A DNA stretch of 64,000 bases, from assembly GCA_024640885.1 (NCBI GenBank), contig JAHEEC010000005.1, forward strand, positions 1 to 64,000. The letters run 5' to 3'. Of this stretch, positions 34,987-43,537 are shown in pieces. Every line of letters starts with the position of its first letter. Position 1 is the stretch's first letter. The stretch comes from Bacteroidota bacterium (lineage in GTDB: Bacteria > Bacteroidota > Bacteroidia > Bacteroidales > GCA-2748055). The notes below the pieces were generated by a model. That model was not told the DNA's origin and did no database searches. It was given only the letters and a program-made list of their open reading frames with translations. The position numbers and the translations under genes are program-made.

Positions 34987-37230
34987 ATGGCAAAGAAAGG
35001 AGTCCCATCTTATTATGGATTAAGAATTTATATCTCTTCTTCCGCCCTCTATTTTTTTCTTGTCATCCCCTTCCTGGCCTTCCTGGCCTTTCAGAGTGTT
35101 CCGGAATTCATGAAGGAGAAGCCAGGTAAACTGGGGGAGGCAATGAACGTGGCCGACTCCCTGGAGATCTCCCTTGATTCCGTTGCACGGATGGATGAAA
35201 TGGATATTGACAGCCTGGTCAACAGGGCCATTGTACTGGGGGAGAATGTGGCAGACAGCGCGGCAAGCGGCAGAGCGCAGGCTGGTATTGTCATCCACGA
35301 TGACCGGGAGGATACCCGCATCGGACCTGGTGAAGACAGCCCATTCGCGGCCTATTTCCTGCTGGTTTTCTTTTTTACCCTGTTGAGTTACCTGGTGGGG
35401 TTCCTCTACAACCGGCCATTCAAAAGGTACTTCAGACTGACCAGGTCAGGAAAGGATGTCCCTCAAAGACTATATGCTTCCTGTAAGAAACACCTGTTCC
35501 ATACGCCGGTTGTGAACGCCCTGATTGTGGGCATGCCCGGGATCATCATTTTTATTTACACACTGATTGCAATCCTTGCCAGATCCAACTTCGACGGGGA
35601 AGCGGAACGGGACCTCTTTACCAAGCTTCATTACCTGACCCTGGTGGCTACCATTCTTGAATTCCTGTTTGTCTATTTCTGGCAAAAGCACAGGGTACAT
35701 ATCAAGTACATTGAATATCTCTACTCCCCCGAAGAGCTCCGCAGGCAGGTATTCCGAAGGAAAGGAGGCAGGATCAGGAACCGTTTGCTGGTAGCCAGCG
35801 GAATGACCACCTTCATGCCGCTTGTGATCGTGATGGTTTACCTGCTGTTAAGCGTTACCTCCATCAGGGATCTTGAGCTGGATGAGATTACACCCGAACA
35901 GAAGAAGATCCTGGTGGGGCCATTGAGCTTTATTGCAGATTCCAATGGAGAGACCAATTCCATTAAAAAATTCGAGAACTTATTCTATGTAAATGCCATA
36001 GATTCCATCGTCATGCTGGCCGGCATTGGGAGCGGAATCCTTATTTCACTGGTATACCTGATGCTGTTCATCAAATGGACCAACCAGGACATTACGCAAC
36101 CAGTGAAGGAGCTTCTGGGTAACATCCGGAACACCCGTGGGGGGGAGAAAGAGCTTTATACCGTCGTGCGGACCAACGATGAAATCGGGGAACTGGCCGA
36201 AGGGTATAACGAAATGACCAGGCAGATCCACGAACATGTGGAAAGCATCTCGAAAATGAACAGGGATCTTGAGGTCACTGTGAAGGAGCGGACCAACGAA
36301 GTGGTCATGCAGAAGGAGGAGATCGAAGCCCAAAAAGAGGAGATCGAAGCCCAGCTGGACCTGGCCACCTCACAGAGGGACACCATCATGAGGCAGAAAG
36401 AGCAGATTCTGGATAGCATCAGGTATGCGGAAAAGATCCAGTCGGCTATCCTGCCACCCATGGAATACCTGGCCGAATCATTCACGGACCATTTTATCCT
36501 CTTCAGGCCCAGGGATATCGTGAGCGGGGACTATTACTGGACCACGCGGCAGGGAGACAGGCTCATGGTGGCTGTAGCCGATTGTACCGGCCATGGGGTC
36601 CCGGGGGCTTTTTTAAGCATGCTGGGCATCTCTTCCATGAATGAGATCGTAAGCAGGAGTGATTCCATCAAAGCCAACGAGATCCTTGAAAAGTTAAGGG
36701 ACTTTGTAATTAGGTCCCTTCATCAAACCGGCACCAGGGGAGAGGCCCGGGATGGGATCGAGATCGCGCTGGCCGTGATCGACACACGGAAGAAAACCCT
36801 GCAATTCGCAGGTGCAAACAGGCCGCTTTACATGGTCAGAAGGAAGGAAAAGTCATCTGACGGCAACGGGAAGAAAAAGTACAGATCCGGGGATGAGATC
36901 TTCGAAGAGAGCTCCTCCCACAGGCTTCTTCAAATCCGGGCCGATAAAATGCCCATTGGCATTTATGACCAGGAGCCCATCCCTTTCAAAAACCATGAAA
37001 TCAAATTGGAAGCCGGCGACTCAATTTACCTTTTCTCCGATGGATACGTGGACCAGCTGGGGGGACCATCCAGGAAAACTTTCAGGTCAAAACATTTCAG
37101 AAAGCTTTTGCTTGAAATCCAGGAGCACCCGATGGAAACTCAGAAAGGGATCCTGGTAGAACAGCTGGAATCCTGGCGGAACAAGGTGGAACAGATCGAT
37201 GATATCCTTGTGATAGGAATTAAAATATAG
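34987..37230 (+). CDS. Membrane SpoIIE/PP2C-type protein phosphatase (SiaA-like) with HAMP domain
   Basis: 747 residues. About six hydrophobic helices (near 20-38, 118-138, 178-200, 215-233, 273-293, 340-362) with a periplasmic stretch between the first two. A HAMP domain (about 362-415) and a Glu/Lys-rich coiled coil (about 415-480, with a repeated KEEIEAQ) lead to a SpoIIE phosphatase domain: FRPRDIVSGDYYW and VAVADCTGHGVPGAFLSML hold metal-binding Asp residues; a further one is in YLFSDGYVDQ. The family dephosphorylates a Ser/Thr phosphoprotein in partner switching. The SiaC-like target and SiaB-like kinase lie immediately downstream on the other strand (10-base gap), which makes them the obvious partners. 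A HAMP domain implies signal input through the membrane part. Confidence 0.9.
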   Translation: MAKKGVPSYYGLRIYISSSALYFFLVIPFLAFLAFQSVPEFMKEKPGKLGEAMNVADSLEISLDSVARMDEMDIDSLVNRAIVLGENVADSAASGRAQAGIVIHDDREDTRIGPGEDSPFAAYFLLVFFFTLLSYLVGFLYNRPFKRYFRLTRSGKDVPQRLYASCKKHLFHTPVVNALIVGMPGIIIFIYTLIAILARSNFDGEAERDLFTKLHYLTLVATILEFLFVYFWQKHRVHIKYIEYLYSPEELRRQVFRRKGGRIRNRLLVASGMTTFMPLVIVMVYLLLSVTSIRDLELDEITPEQKKILVGPLSFIADSNGETNSIKKFENLFYVNAIDSIVMLAGIGSGILISLVYLMLFIKWTNQDITQPVKELLGNIRNTRGGEKELYTVVRTNDEIGELAEGYNEMTRQIHEHVESISKMNRDLEVTVKERTNEVVMQKEEIEAQKEEIEAQLDLATSQRDTIMRQKEQILDSIRYAEKIQSAILPPMEYLAESFTDHFILFRPRDIVSGDYYWTTRQGDRLMVAVADCTGHGVPGAFLSMLGISSMNEIVSRSDSIKANEILEKLRDFVIRSLHQTGTRGEARDGIEIALAVIDTRKKTLQFAGANRPLYMVRRKEKSSDGNGKKKYRSGDEIFEESSSHRLLQIRADKMPIGIYDQEPIPFKNHEIKLEAGDSIYLFSDGYVDQLGGPSRKTFRSKHFRKLLLEIQEHPMETQKGILVEQLESWRNKVEQIDDILVIGIKI

Positions 37231-37240
37231 ATAAACCAAC

Positions 37241-37645
37241 CTATACCTCGATCTTCACATATTCAAAGGGAAGCCGGCACATCCTCGACATCTCCATGCC
37301 CACTTCAAGCATGTCCTCATCATCCTCCTCGTAGTGCCAGTAGATCCCGATCTTGACGCCCTTGCTGTCAAGATTGCTTAGGGTTTTAAACAAATCCAGG
37401 ATATATTTAGCAGAAGTAGAATTGAAATACTCGAAGCTAAAGTGGAATTCCCGGGTGCTGCTTTTGTCAGTCGCCCCCCCGGAGGTAACCTCCTTGGTAT
37501 ACTTTTCCAACCATTCCAGCACGGGCATATAGAAATTCCTCACATTCTCAGGACGGGATTCTCCTGAAAATTGAAACAGATTTTTTTCGGGATCCAGTGA
37601 AACACTTGGGGTGTTTAATGTGGGCTCAATGATAAGCTTTTCCAT
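37241..37645 (-). CDS. SiaC-like regulatory phosphoprotein (DUF1987)
   Basis: 134 residues from ATG 37645 (an in-frame ATG at 37657 would overlap siaB by 8 bases). It matches the SiaC/DUF1987 family: Glu-Lys-Leu-Ile-Ile-Glu-Pro-Thr start, SGESRPENVRNFY, a strand HFSFEYFNSTSAKYILDLF and a C-terminal IYWHYEEDDEDMLEVG. The phospho-acceptor in the Pseudomonas protein is a Thr in a Tyr-Leu-Asn-Thr-Ser-Ser context; here the matching stretch is Tyr-Phe-Asn-Ser-Thr-Ser, so a Ser stands at that position with a Thr next to it. It is the likely substrate of the kinase encoded just upstream and of the phosphatase across the strand. Confidence 0.88.
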   Translation of the reverse strand: MEKLIIEPTLNTPSVSLDPEKNLFQFSGESRPENVRNFYMPVLEWLEKYTKEVTSGGATDKSSTREFHFSFEYFNSTSAKYILDLFKTLSNLDSKGVKIGIYWHYEEDDEDMLEVGMEMSRMCRLPFEYVKIEV

Positions 37646-37649
37646 TATA

Positions 37650-38162
37650 CTATCCATTAATTATGATTTGCATTTTAAAGTATGAGTAAGTCTCATCCAG
37701 GGGTGAAAAACTGAAGTTTATATCCACATCGGTCCGAAGGGCCATGGTGATCAACCCCAGGCCTGCACCTCGATCATCCACACCGGCCTCTTTATTGATC
37801 ACATCCTCGTATAATGATTTCAGTGCTTCATTATCCAGCTGGTTGACCCGGTCGAGCTTAAAGGTGAGATCCCCGATATCATCGTTCAACACCATGTTTC
37901 CCGATGTCACCGAATATTGATCTGCCATTCTCTCTACCAGGATCATTGGAGCGACCTTGGGACTGTTGAGATCTGCAGTATTGCTTGCCGCGTACTTGAA
38001 TATATTGTCAATTGACTCGACGAATGTACTGTAAAGCCTTTTCCTTGCAGGTTTCTTCATTTCATTGAAATCCTTTGCGGATCTCAGCTTATTCAGAAGC
38101 TTCTCCATGGTTTCGAAGGTGAAGGAACCCATATAGTATATCAAGGTCTTTGTCTTCGGCAT
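37650..38162 (-). CDS. SiaB-like protein kinase (DUF6272, GHKL fold)
   Basis: 170 residues from ATG 38162; an upstream ATG at 38198 would add 12 unusual residues. It has the GHKL-type ATP-binding marks of this family: an N-box-like FVESIDNIFKYA, and a glycine-rich GVDDRGAGLGLITMAL that would close over the nucleotide. In Pseudomonas, SiaB phosphorylates SiaC while SiaA removes the phosphate. The 4-base gap to the SiaC-like gene shows they are one translation unit. It is divergent from the ABC-transporter gene at 38272, sharing a 109-base region that contains promoter-like sequence for the transporter. Confidence 0.87.
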   Translation of the reverse strand: MPKTKTLIYYMGSFTFETMEKLLNKLRSAKDFNEMKKPARKRLYSTFVESIDNIFKYAASNTADLNSPKVAPMILVERMADQYSVTSGNMVLNDDIGDLTFKLDRVNQLDNEALKSLYEDVINKEAGVDDRGAGLGLITMALRTDVDINFSFSPLDETYSYFKMQIIING

Positions 38163-38224
38163 AGAAATACCCGGTCTATTTTCATTCCTGAAGAACAAAG
38201 TAACTAAAAAAAAGTCTAATCCGA

Positions 38225-38253
38225 TTGTAACCTTTTAAAATTGAATATATTCG
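38225..38253 (+). promoter_or_regulatory. Promoter-like sequence before the ABCG-type transporter
   Basis: TTG (38225-38227), 18-base spacer, TATATTCG (38246-38253), one mismatch to TAnnTTTG and a spacer slightly short of the norm. It would begin transcription near 38258, 14 bases before ATG 38272. Confidence 0.4.
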
Positions 38254-38271
38254 CAATATAACTCCTGTATT

Positions 38272-41200
38272 ATGAGTGAAGCCATTTTAAAAGTTCTGAT
38301 GCAGCTCTTTGCATTAATTGTTGATATTGATGAAGTTCAGGAAATCAAAGAGGAGGAGCGGGGCATCATCCGGGCCTTCCTTTCCCGCCAGCTCAATGCC
38401 GACCTGGTGGACCATTACATGGACGTTTTCGAAGAGTTCCTGGTACTGTATCATCAGAACAGTGTGGATAAAGGCTCCATCAGGAATAAAAAAAGAACCT
38501 CCCTGACCGCCGTCAGGATTCTTTCAATTTGTGAAAAGATCAATGAAGAGCTGGAACAGAAACAGAAAGTGTATGTGATCATCCAGTTAATAGAGTACAT
38601 TGCGTACGGGATCGAAATCCGGGAGACCGAACTGGATTTTCTCTTTACAGTGGCTTCAGCCTTCAACATCCCTGAGGATGAATACCAGAACATCCTGAAT
38701 TTTGTGATTTTCTCCCTCAAGGAGATCCCCCACAAGGAAAACATCCTGTTGATCAACAACGAGGAATATCCCAGTGTTCCCGGAGCACATCACGTCGTTA
38801 ATAAGAACCTCCTCGGAGAGATTACCTTTCTGAATATCACCAGCGTAAATACATTCGTGGTACGCTACCGCGGCAAGGAGGACCTGCTCCTGAACGGTCA
38901 GCATCTGCACTCCGGGTTGTCCTATACATTTGTGCACGGAGCCTCAATCAGGGGTCCGAACATTCAGCCCATCTATTACACGGATGTGGCCGGGACCTTC
39001 TCCAAGGCCACCATTGCCTCAAAGATTTCATTCATCGCCCGCAATGTGGAATTCAGATTCCATAACAGTGATAACGGATTGCAATCTTTTAACCTGCAGG
39101 AGGAATCCGGAAAGCTGGTTGGCATCATGGGCGGAAGCGGTGTGGGGAAATCTACCCTCCTGAATGTGCTGAATGGGAACCTGAAGCCCCAGAGCGGGGA
39201 GATCATGATCAATGGCCATGACCTTTACCTGGAAAAGGAGAAAGAGAAGCTGAATGGCGTCATCGGGTTTATTCCCCAGGATGACCTCCTGATGGAGGAT
39301 CTGACGGTATATCAGAACCTCTATTACAATGCCAGTCTCTGTCTGAATGATTACGGAGATGACAAGATCCGGGAAATTGTTAAACAGGTGCTGATCGACC
39401 TTGATCTTTATGAGATCAGGGACCTCAAAGTGGGCAAACCGTTGAACAAGGTGATCAGCGGCGGCCAGCGCAAGAGGGTCAACATCGGACTAGAACTGAT
39501 CAGGGAACCCTCCATCCTCTTTGTGGACGAACCCACGTCGGGCCTCTCATCGGTAGACTCTGAAATGGTGATGAACCTGCTGCGGGAACAGGTGTTCAAA
39601 GGCAAGCTGGTGATTGTAAATATCCATCAACCCTCTTCCGACCTGTATAAAATGTTTGACAGGATCATATTCCTGGATAAGGGTGGATACCAGATCTACT
39701 ATGGCAATCCTTCAGAGGCGGTGGTTTATTTTAAAACAAAAAGCAACCATGCCAACGCCAAGGAGGACCAGTGCATCACCTGCGGGAATGTGGACCCGGA
39801 CCAGGTCCTTCAGATCATCGAGGCAAAGATCGTCAATGAGCACGGGAAACTGTCCCGAACCAGGAAAGTGAGCCCGAAAGAGTGGTACAAGCACTTTATG
39901 GAATGCACCAACTTCCATGTGGCCGACAAACCTGAGAAGAGTGATCTCCCCAAGAATTATTACAGCATTCCAGGGATTGTGAAACAGCTGAAGATATTCT
40001 TCATGAGGGATATTCTTTCCAAACTCACAAACCGTCAGTACGTGCTGATCAGTTTGCTTGAGGCTCCCCTGCTGGCCGTGATCCTTGGCTATTTCACCAA
40101 ATATTTCAGTGGCACATCGGATAACCCCGGGGCCTATGTATTCAGGAACAATGAAAACCTGCCCTCCTACCTGCTCATGAGTGTGATCGTGTTCCTGTTC
40201 CTGGGTCTGACCATCAGCTCTGAAGAGATCATCAAGGACAGGAAGATCCTGCAGCGGGAGTCGTTCCTCAACCTCAGCCGATTCAGTTATTTAAACTCGA
40301 AGATCCTCATCATGTTCCTGATATCGGCCATCCAGACTATTTCCTATGTCCTGATCGGTAATTTGATTTTTGAGATCAGGGGCATGACCATGAGTTACTG
40401 GCTGATCCTCTTCACCGCCTCCTGTTTCGCAAATATGCTTGGCCTGAATATTTCATCGGGGTTGAATTCCGTGATTACCATCTATATCATTGTGCCTTTC
40501 CTTTTGATCCCCCAGATACTGTTCAGCGGTGTGCTTGTCAAGTTCGATAAGCTGCATAAAAGCCTTTCAAACTATGAATATGTCCCCTTTATTGGCGATT
40601 TGATGACTTCACGGTGGGCATTTGAGGCCCTGGCTGTGGAACAGTTCAAGAACAACAGGTACGAAAAGGAATTCTTTGTATATGACAAGGAGATCAGCAA
40701 TAAAAAATATTATGTCTCATACCTGATCCCCACCCTTGAGACCAAGGTGAATGACGTATTGCTGAACCTGAACAACGAAGAGGAGAGGGATAAGGTCACT
40801 AAGGAACTGGTATTGCTTGAGAATCAATTGGAATCCTTAAAATCCACATTCCCTGAAGTCCCCCTTGATCCAACCGTAACCCTGGATATCAATACTTTTG
40901 ACGAATCCAAGGCCGAAGCAATGAAAGCCTACCTGAGGGACCTTATGACCCGTCTCAGGCTGAGTATAAAAGATACAAACCTGAAAAAGAACCAGAAACA
41001 GTCCGATCTGATCGATCAGATGGGTGGCCTGATTGCCTATACTAAATTCAGGAATGAGTATGACAACAACAGGCTTTCGGAGATCCTTCTCAACAGAAAT
41101 GCATCCGAGTACTGGATTGAGGTGGACAACCGGCTGATCAGCAAGCATGAGCCCGCTTTCAGGGAACCCACCTCAAATGTGGGCCGGGCTCACCTTTATG

Positions 41201-41367
41201 CACCGGTAAAGAGGCTTGGGTCATTGACCATCGATACACTCTGGTTCAACGTGATATTCATTTGGTTCACCTCATTCATCCTTTACTTGGCCCTCTATTT
41301 TGATCTGTTGAGGAAATTGCTCACCTGGTTTGAGAACATCAGGCTGAGGAAGGGAATCAACGGATAA
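38272..41367 (+). CDS. ABCG-type ABC transporter with N-terminal helical and FHA-like regions
   Basis: 1031 residues. Residues about 1-155 are helical and acidic, TerB-like in pattern. About 160-262 look like an FHA/beta-sandwich domain (LLLNGQHLHSGLSYTFVHGA). The ABC ATPase (about 270-500) has Walker A GGSGVGKST, signature VISGGQRKRVN and Walker B ILFVDEPTSGLSS. An ABC-2 permease part (about 580-770, six helices) is then broken by a long charged, coiled-coil-like insert (about 800-960) before a last helix (about 985-1010). ATPase before permease in one chain is the ABCG order; such half-transporters work as dimers. Substrate unknown. Divergent from the SiaB/SiaC genes, and so a candidate output of that switch, but this is inference. 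Confidence 0.87.
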   Translation: MSEAILKVLMQLFALIVDIDEVQEIKEEERGIIRAFLSRQLNADLVDHYMDVFEEFLVLYHQNSVDKGSIRNKKRTSLTAVRILSICEKINEELEQKQKVYVIIQLIEYIAYGIEIRETELDFLFTVASAFNIPEDEYQNILNFVIFSLKEIPHKENILLINNEEYPSVPGAHHVVNKNLLGEITFLNITSVNTFVVRYRGKEDLLLNGQHLHSGLSYTFVHGASIRGPNIQPIYYTDVAGTFSKATIASKISFIARNVEFRFHNSDNGLQSFNLQEESGKLVGIMGGSGVGKSTLLNVLNGNLKPQSGEIMINGHDLYLEKEKEKLNGVIGFIPQDDLLMEDLTVYQNLYYNASLCLNDYGDDKIREIVKQVLIDLDLYEIRDLKVGKPLNKVISGGQRKRVNIGLELIREPSILFVDEPTSGLSSVDSEMVMNLLREQVFKGKLVIVNIHQPSSDLYKMFDRIIFLDKGGYQIYYGNPSEAVVYFKTKSNHANAKEDQCITCGNVDPDQVLQIIEAKIVNEHGKLSRTRKVSPKEWYKHFMECTNFHVADKPEKSDLPKNYYSIPGIVKQLKIFFMRDILSKLTNRQYVLISLLEAPLLAVILGYFTKYFSGTSDNPGAYVFRNNENLPSYLLMSVIVFLFLGLTISSEEIIKDRKILQRESFLNLSRFSYLNSKILIMFLISAIQTISYVLIGNLIFEIRGMTMSYWLILFTASCFANMLGLNISSGLNSVITIYIIVPFLLIPQILFSGVLVKFDKLHKSLSNYEYVPFIGDLMTSRWAFEALAVEQFKNNRYEKEFFVYDKEISNKKYYVSYLIPTLETKVNDVLLNLNNEEERDKVTKELVLLENQLESLKSTFPEVPLDPTVTLDINTFDESKAEAMKAYLRDLMTRLRLSIKDTNLKKNQKQSDLIDQMGGLIAYTKFRNEYDNNRLSEILLNRNASEYWIEVDNRLISKHEPAFREPTSNVGRAHLYAPVKRLGSLTIDTLWFNVIFIWFTSFILYLALYFDLLRKLLTWFENIRLRKGING

Positions 41368-41379
41368 AGCCACGAAACT

Positions 41380-41440
41380 GGGGCCCCGCCAGTGTGGTTA
41401 TTTTCGCCACATATGTGGTATGTCGGCCGCTCCTGAGGAG
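41380..41440. terminator. Palindrome-rich spacer between convergent genes
   Basis: Within 80 bases between the ABCG-type transporter and the metallophosphoesterase genes lie GGGGCCCC (41380-41387), CCACATATGTGG (41407-41418) and CTCCTGAGGAG (41430-41440). TGTGG (41393-41397) can also pair with CCACA (41407-41411). Stacked hairpins suggest a two-way transcription stop, but there are no clear T-runs. Confidence 0.35.
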
Positions 41441-41447
41441 GGTCCTT

Positions 41448-42374
41448 TCATCTTTCAATAATTAGTCTGTCCTCCGGTGTGTCAGGATTCTCCGTCGAAT
41501 AGAAGGCCATCTCAAGGCGGTTCAGTGTGACCGTGCACCGCATGGCACCATAATCCTCGTTAAAACATGCCATGGTGACCACATCCGGATCCATTCGGCC
41601 CCCGTTGCAGGCATAGATGCTTTTACCACCCAAACCGTTCACAATGTAATGCAATCCCTCTTCACCGGGTTTTTCCATCCTGGCATAAATATGGTCGTGA
41701 CCGCAAATGACCACATCCACCCCCCAATCGTAGAAATCCCATTGCATGTAGTCCGTATCGCCATGACTTCCGGGAGAATATGGAGGATGGTGAAAGTAAA
41801 CGATCCTGAATCTATCTCCCGCTTTTGTAACCTCCTCTTCCAGCCAGCTCCTCTGTTCTATCAGATCGGCATCGGACAATGAATTGATGGAAAAGAACAT
41901 GGCATGGCCCCAGCTAAAACTGTAATACTCCTCCTTCCCCGGGAGGGTGAAATAATTCAGGTAGGGTTGAAGGCCCCGGCTTCCGCTCCAATCATGATTT
42001 CCCGGTGACGGGAAGAAGCGGTTGGTCTTTTCCTCCCGGGCCTTTCCGTTGCAACGATACTCTTCAGGGGCATCATAATTGTAGATGAAATTCCCGTAGA
42101 ACCGCCCGATATTGCGTTCCAGTGTGGAGTAATCGCCGTATTCATAGTTGTTGTCACCCGTGGTCAGTATAAAGTCAGGGAACCAGGTTTTTACCAGGCT
42201 GGCCACCTTCAACTCTGACTCGCTTTGCTTCCCGTAATCACCAATGACCGCAAAGAGTACCGAATCCGCATCTATATTCACAACAATCCCTGGCGGATCG
42301 ATGAGATCCATGGAATTGCATCCAATCAGGAATGCAAGACCGCACAGGGCCCATATTTTCACAAAGGCATTCAA
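41448..42374 (-). CDS. Metallophosphoesterase lipoprotein (purple-acid-phosphatase-like)
   Basis: About 308 residues. A signal ends in Leu-Ile-Gly-Cys (Cys at about 19), so it is a lipoprotein. The calcineurin-type metal site is intact: GDYG, GDNNYEYG, GNHDWSG, FHHPPYSPGSHGD and GHDHIYAR, in the expected order for a dinuclear metal phosphoesterase. The substrate is unknown. The start is read as TTG 42374 overlapping the permease stop by 4 bases; GTG 42362 gives a shorter, equally good signal peptide. It is the third gene of a coupled operon with an ABC-2 exporter. Confidence 0.88.
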   Translation of the reverse strand: MNAFVKIWALCGLAFLIGCNSMDLIDPPGIVVNIDADSVLFAVIGDYGKQSESELKVASLVKTWFPDFILTTGDNNYEYGDYSTLERNIGRFYGNFIYNYDAPEEYRCNGKAREEKTNRFFPSPGNHDWSGSRGLQPYLNYFTLPGKEEYYSFSWGHAMFFSINSLSDADLIEQRSWLEEEVTKAGDRFRIVYFHHPPYSPGSHGDTDYMQWDFYDWGVDVVICGHDHIYARMEKPGEEGLHYIVNGLGGKSIYACNGGRMDPDVVTMACFNEDYGAMRCTVTLNRLEMAFYSTENPDTPEDRLIIER

Positions 42375-43537
42375 CGTGCTTTCATGTGTCTCATTTTAAA
42401 TGCCCAGGTTCCCACGATCAGGTATAGCAGGGTGAGAATCACCATTGCCACAATGTCGGGAACCGCATCCCGGATCTCAAGTCCCCTGATCAGCACCTTG
42501 TTGAGCGCCTCCACTGCAAATTTGGGAGAGAGGATATCGTTCATCATCACCTCGTGGTTCCCCAGTGAAAAAAGCTTGCCCCCGCTGATGGGGAAAGCTG
42601 CCCCGGTAAAGAACATCAGCAGGAAAAGCGGGAAGGTGCCTATAATGGCCACCTCTTTGACGGATCGGCACATGGCAGCCACAATCAGGCTGAAACTGAT
42701 CATGGAGATGGCCGTGAGTATGGAAATCAGCATGATGAAGCCCAGGGTTCCGGGGATCAAGGTATAACCCAGTGCCATGGCCGTCAAAAGTGCAAGGGTC
42801 AGGGACAGGATGGCCAGGATGATCTGAACCAGTGAGATCCCTCCGAGGAATTCCAGTGCAGTCAGCCTGGAAATTTTCAAACGCTCCAGTGTCCTGGTCT
42901 CCGGCTCACGCACGATAGCAGCCGATGCCGAAAATATGATCATGATGATCGAAAGGATCAGAAGTCCGGGTACGTAAAGTTCAAACATGGAACGCTCACC
43001 GGAATGACCCAGGGTGGTCTCCCTCCACTCCACCGGAAGATTTATCCCCGCTTTGGCCAGCACGAACCTGTTGATCAGCTCCTCCGTCCAGATGGCCCCG
43101 ATCATATAGGCTGCACTGGTTACATCTCCCACAAGTTCTATCTGTGCTACCGCCCCATTGGTGCTGTCGCCAAGAAAGATGCACCGGGTCAGATCCGCGG
43201 GGATAACCACCACCACATCTGCATCTTTTTTGCGCAGCCGTTCAATGGCACTCTCCCTGTCGGTTTCCGTACCATATTGAAGCAGGGGGATTTCAGGTGA
43301 GCCTGAGACCAGCGATCCGTAGAATAAAAGGGAATCCCCCAGGTTTATCCTGGTACCGTTCATTTCCATCCCCCGATCCTCATTGACAAGGGTCACCTGA
43401 TAATGTGGAGTTTCAGTCTCCACCATCAGGTAGTAGATGGCAATGAACAGGGGTGCCATTACCACGATCATGATCAGGATCCAGTAATCCCGGATTTGTT
43501 CCCTGACACCTTTAATAAAAACTGCATACCATCTCAT
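42371..43537 (-). CDS. ABC-2-type transporter permease
   Basis: 388 residues with one N-terminal helix (about 20-40), a large extracytoplasmic region (about 45-180) and five or six helices from about 185 to 380, including LYVPGLLILSIIMIIFSASA and a GTFPLFLLMFFTGAAFPI segment typical of ABC-2 membrane proteins (YhgE/YbhS-like). It shares 4-base overlaps with the ATPase gene upstream (43534-43537) and the phosphoesterase gene downstream (42371-42374), an arrangement that couples their translation. It should form an exporter with the ATPase; the cargo is unknown. Confidence 0.88.
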   Translation of the reverse strand: MRWYAVFIKGVREQIRDYWILIMIVVMAPLFIAIYYLMVETETPHYQVTLVNEDRGMEMNGTRINLGDSLLFYGSLVSGSPEIPLLQYGTETDRESAIERLRKKDADVVVVIPADLTRCIFLGDSTNGAVAQIELVGDVTSAAYMIGAIWTEELINRFVLAKAGINLPVEWRETTLGHSGERSMFELYVPGLLILSIIMIIFSASAAIVREPETRTLERLKISRLTALEFLGGISLVQIILAILSLTLALLTAMALGYTLIPGTLGFIMLISILTAISMISFSLIVAAMCRSVKEVAIIGTFPLFLLMFFTGAAFPISGGKLFSLGNHEVMMNDILSPKFAVEALNKVLIRGLEIRDAVPDIVAMVILTLLYLIVGTWAFKMRHMKAR

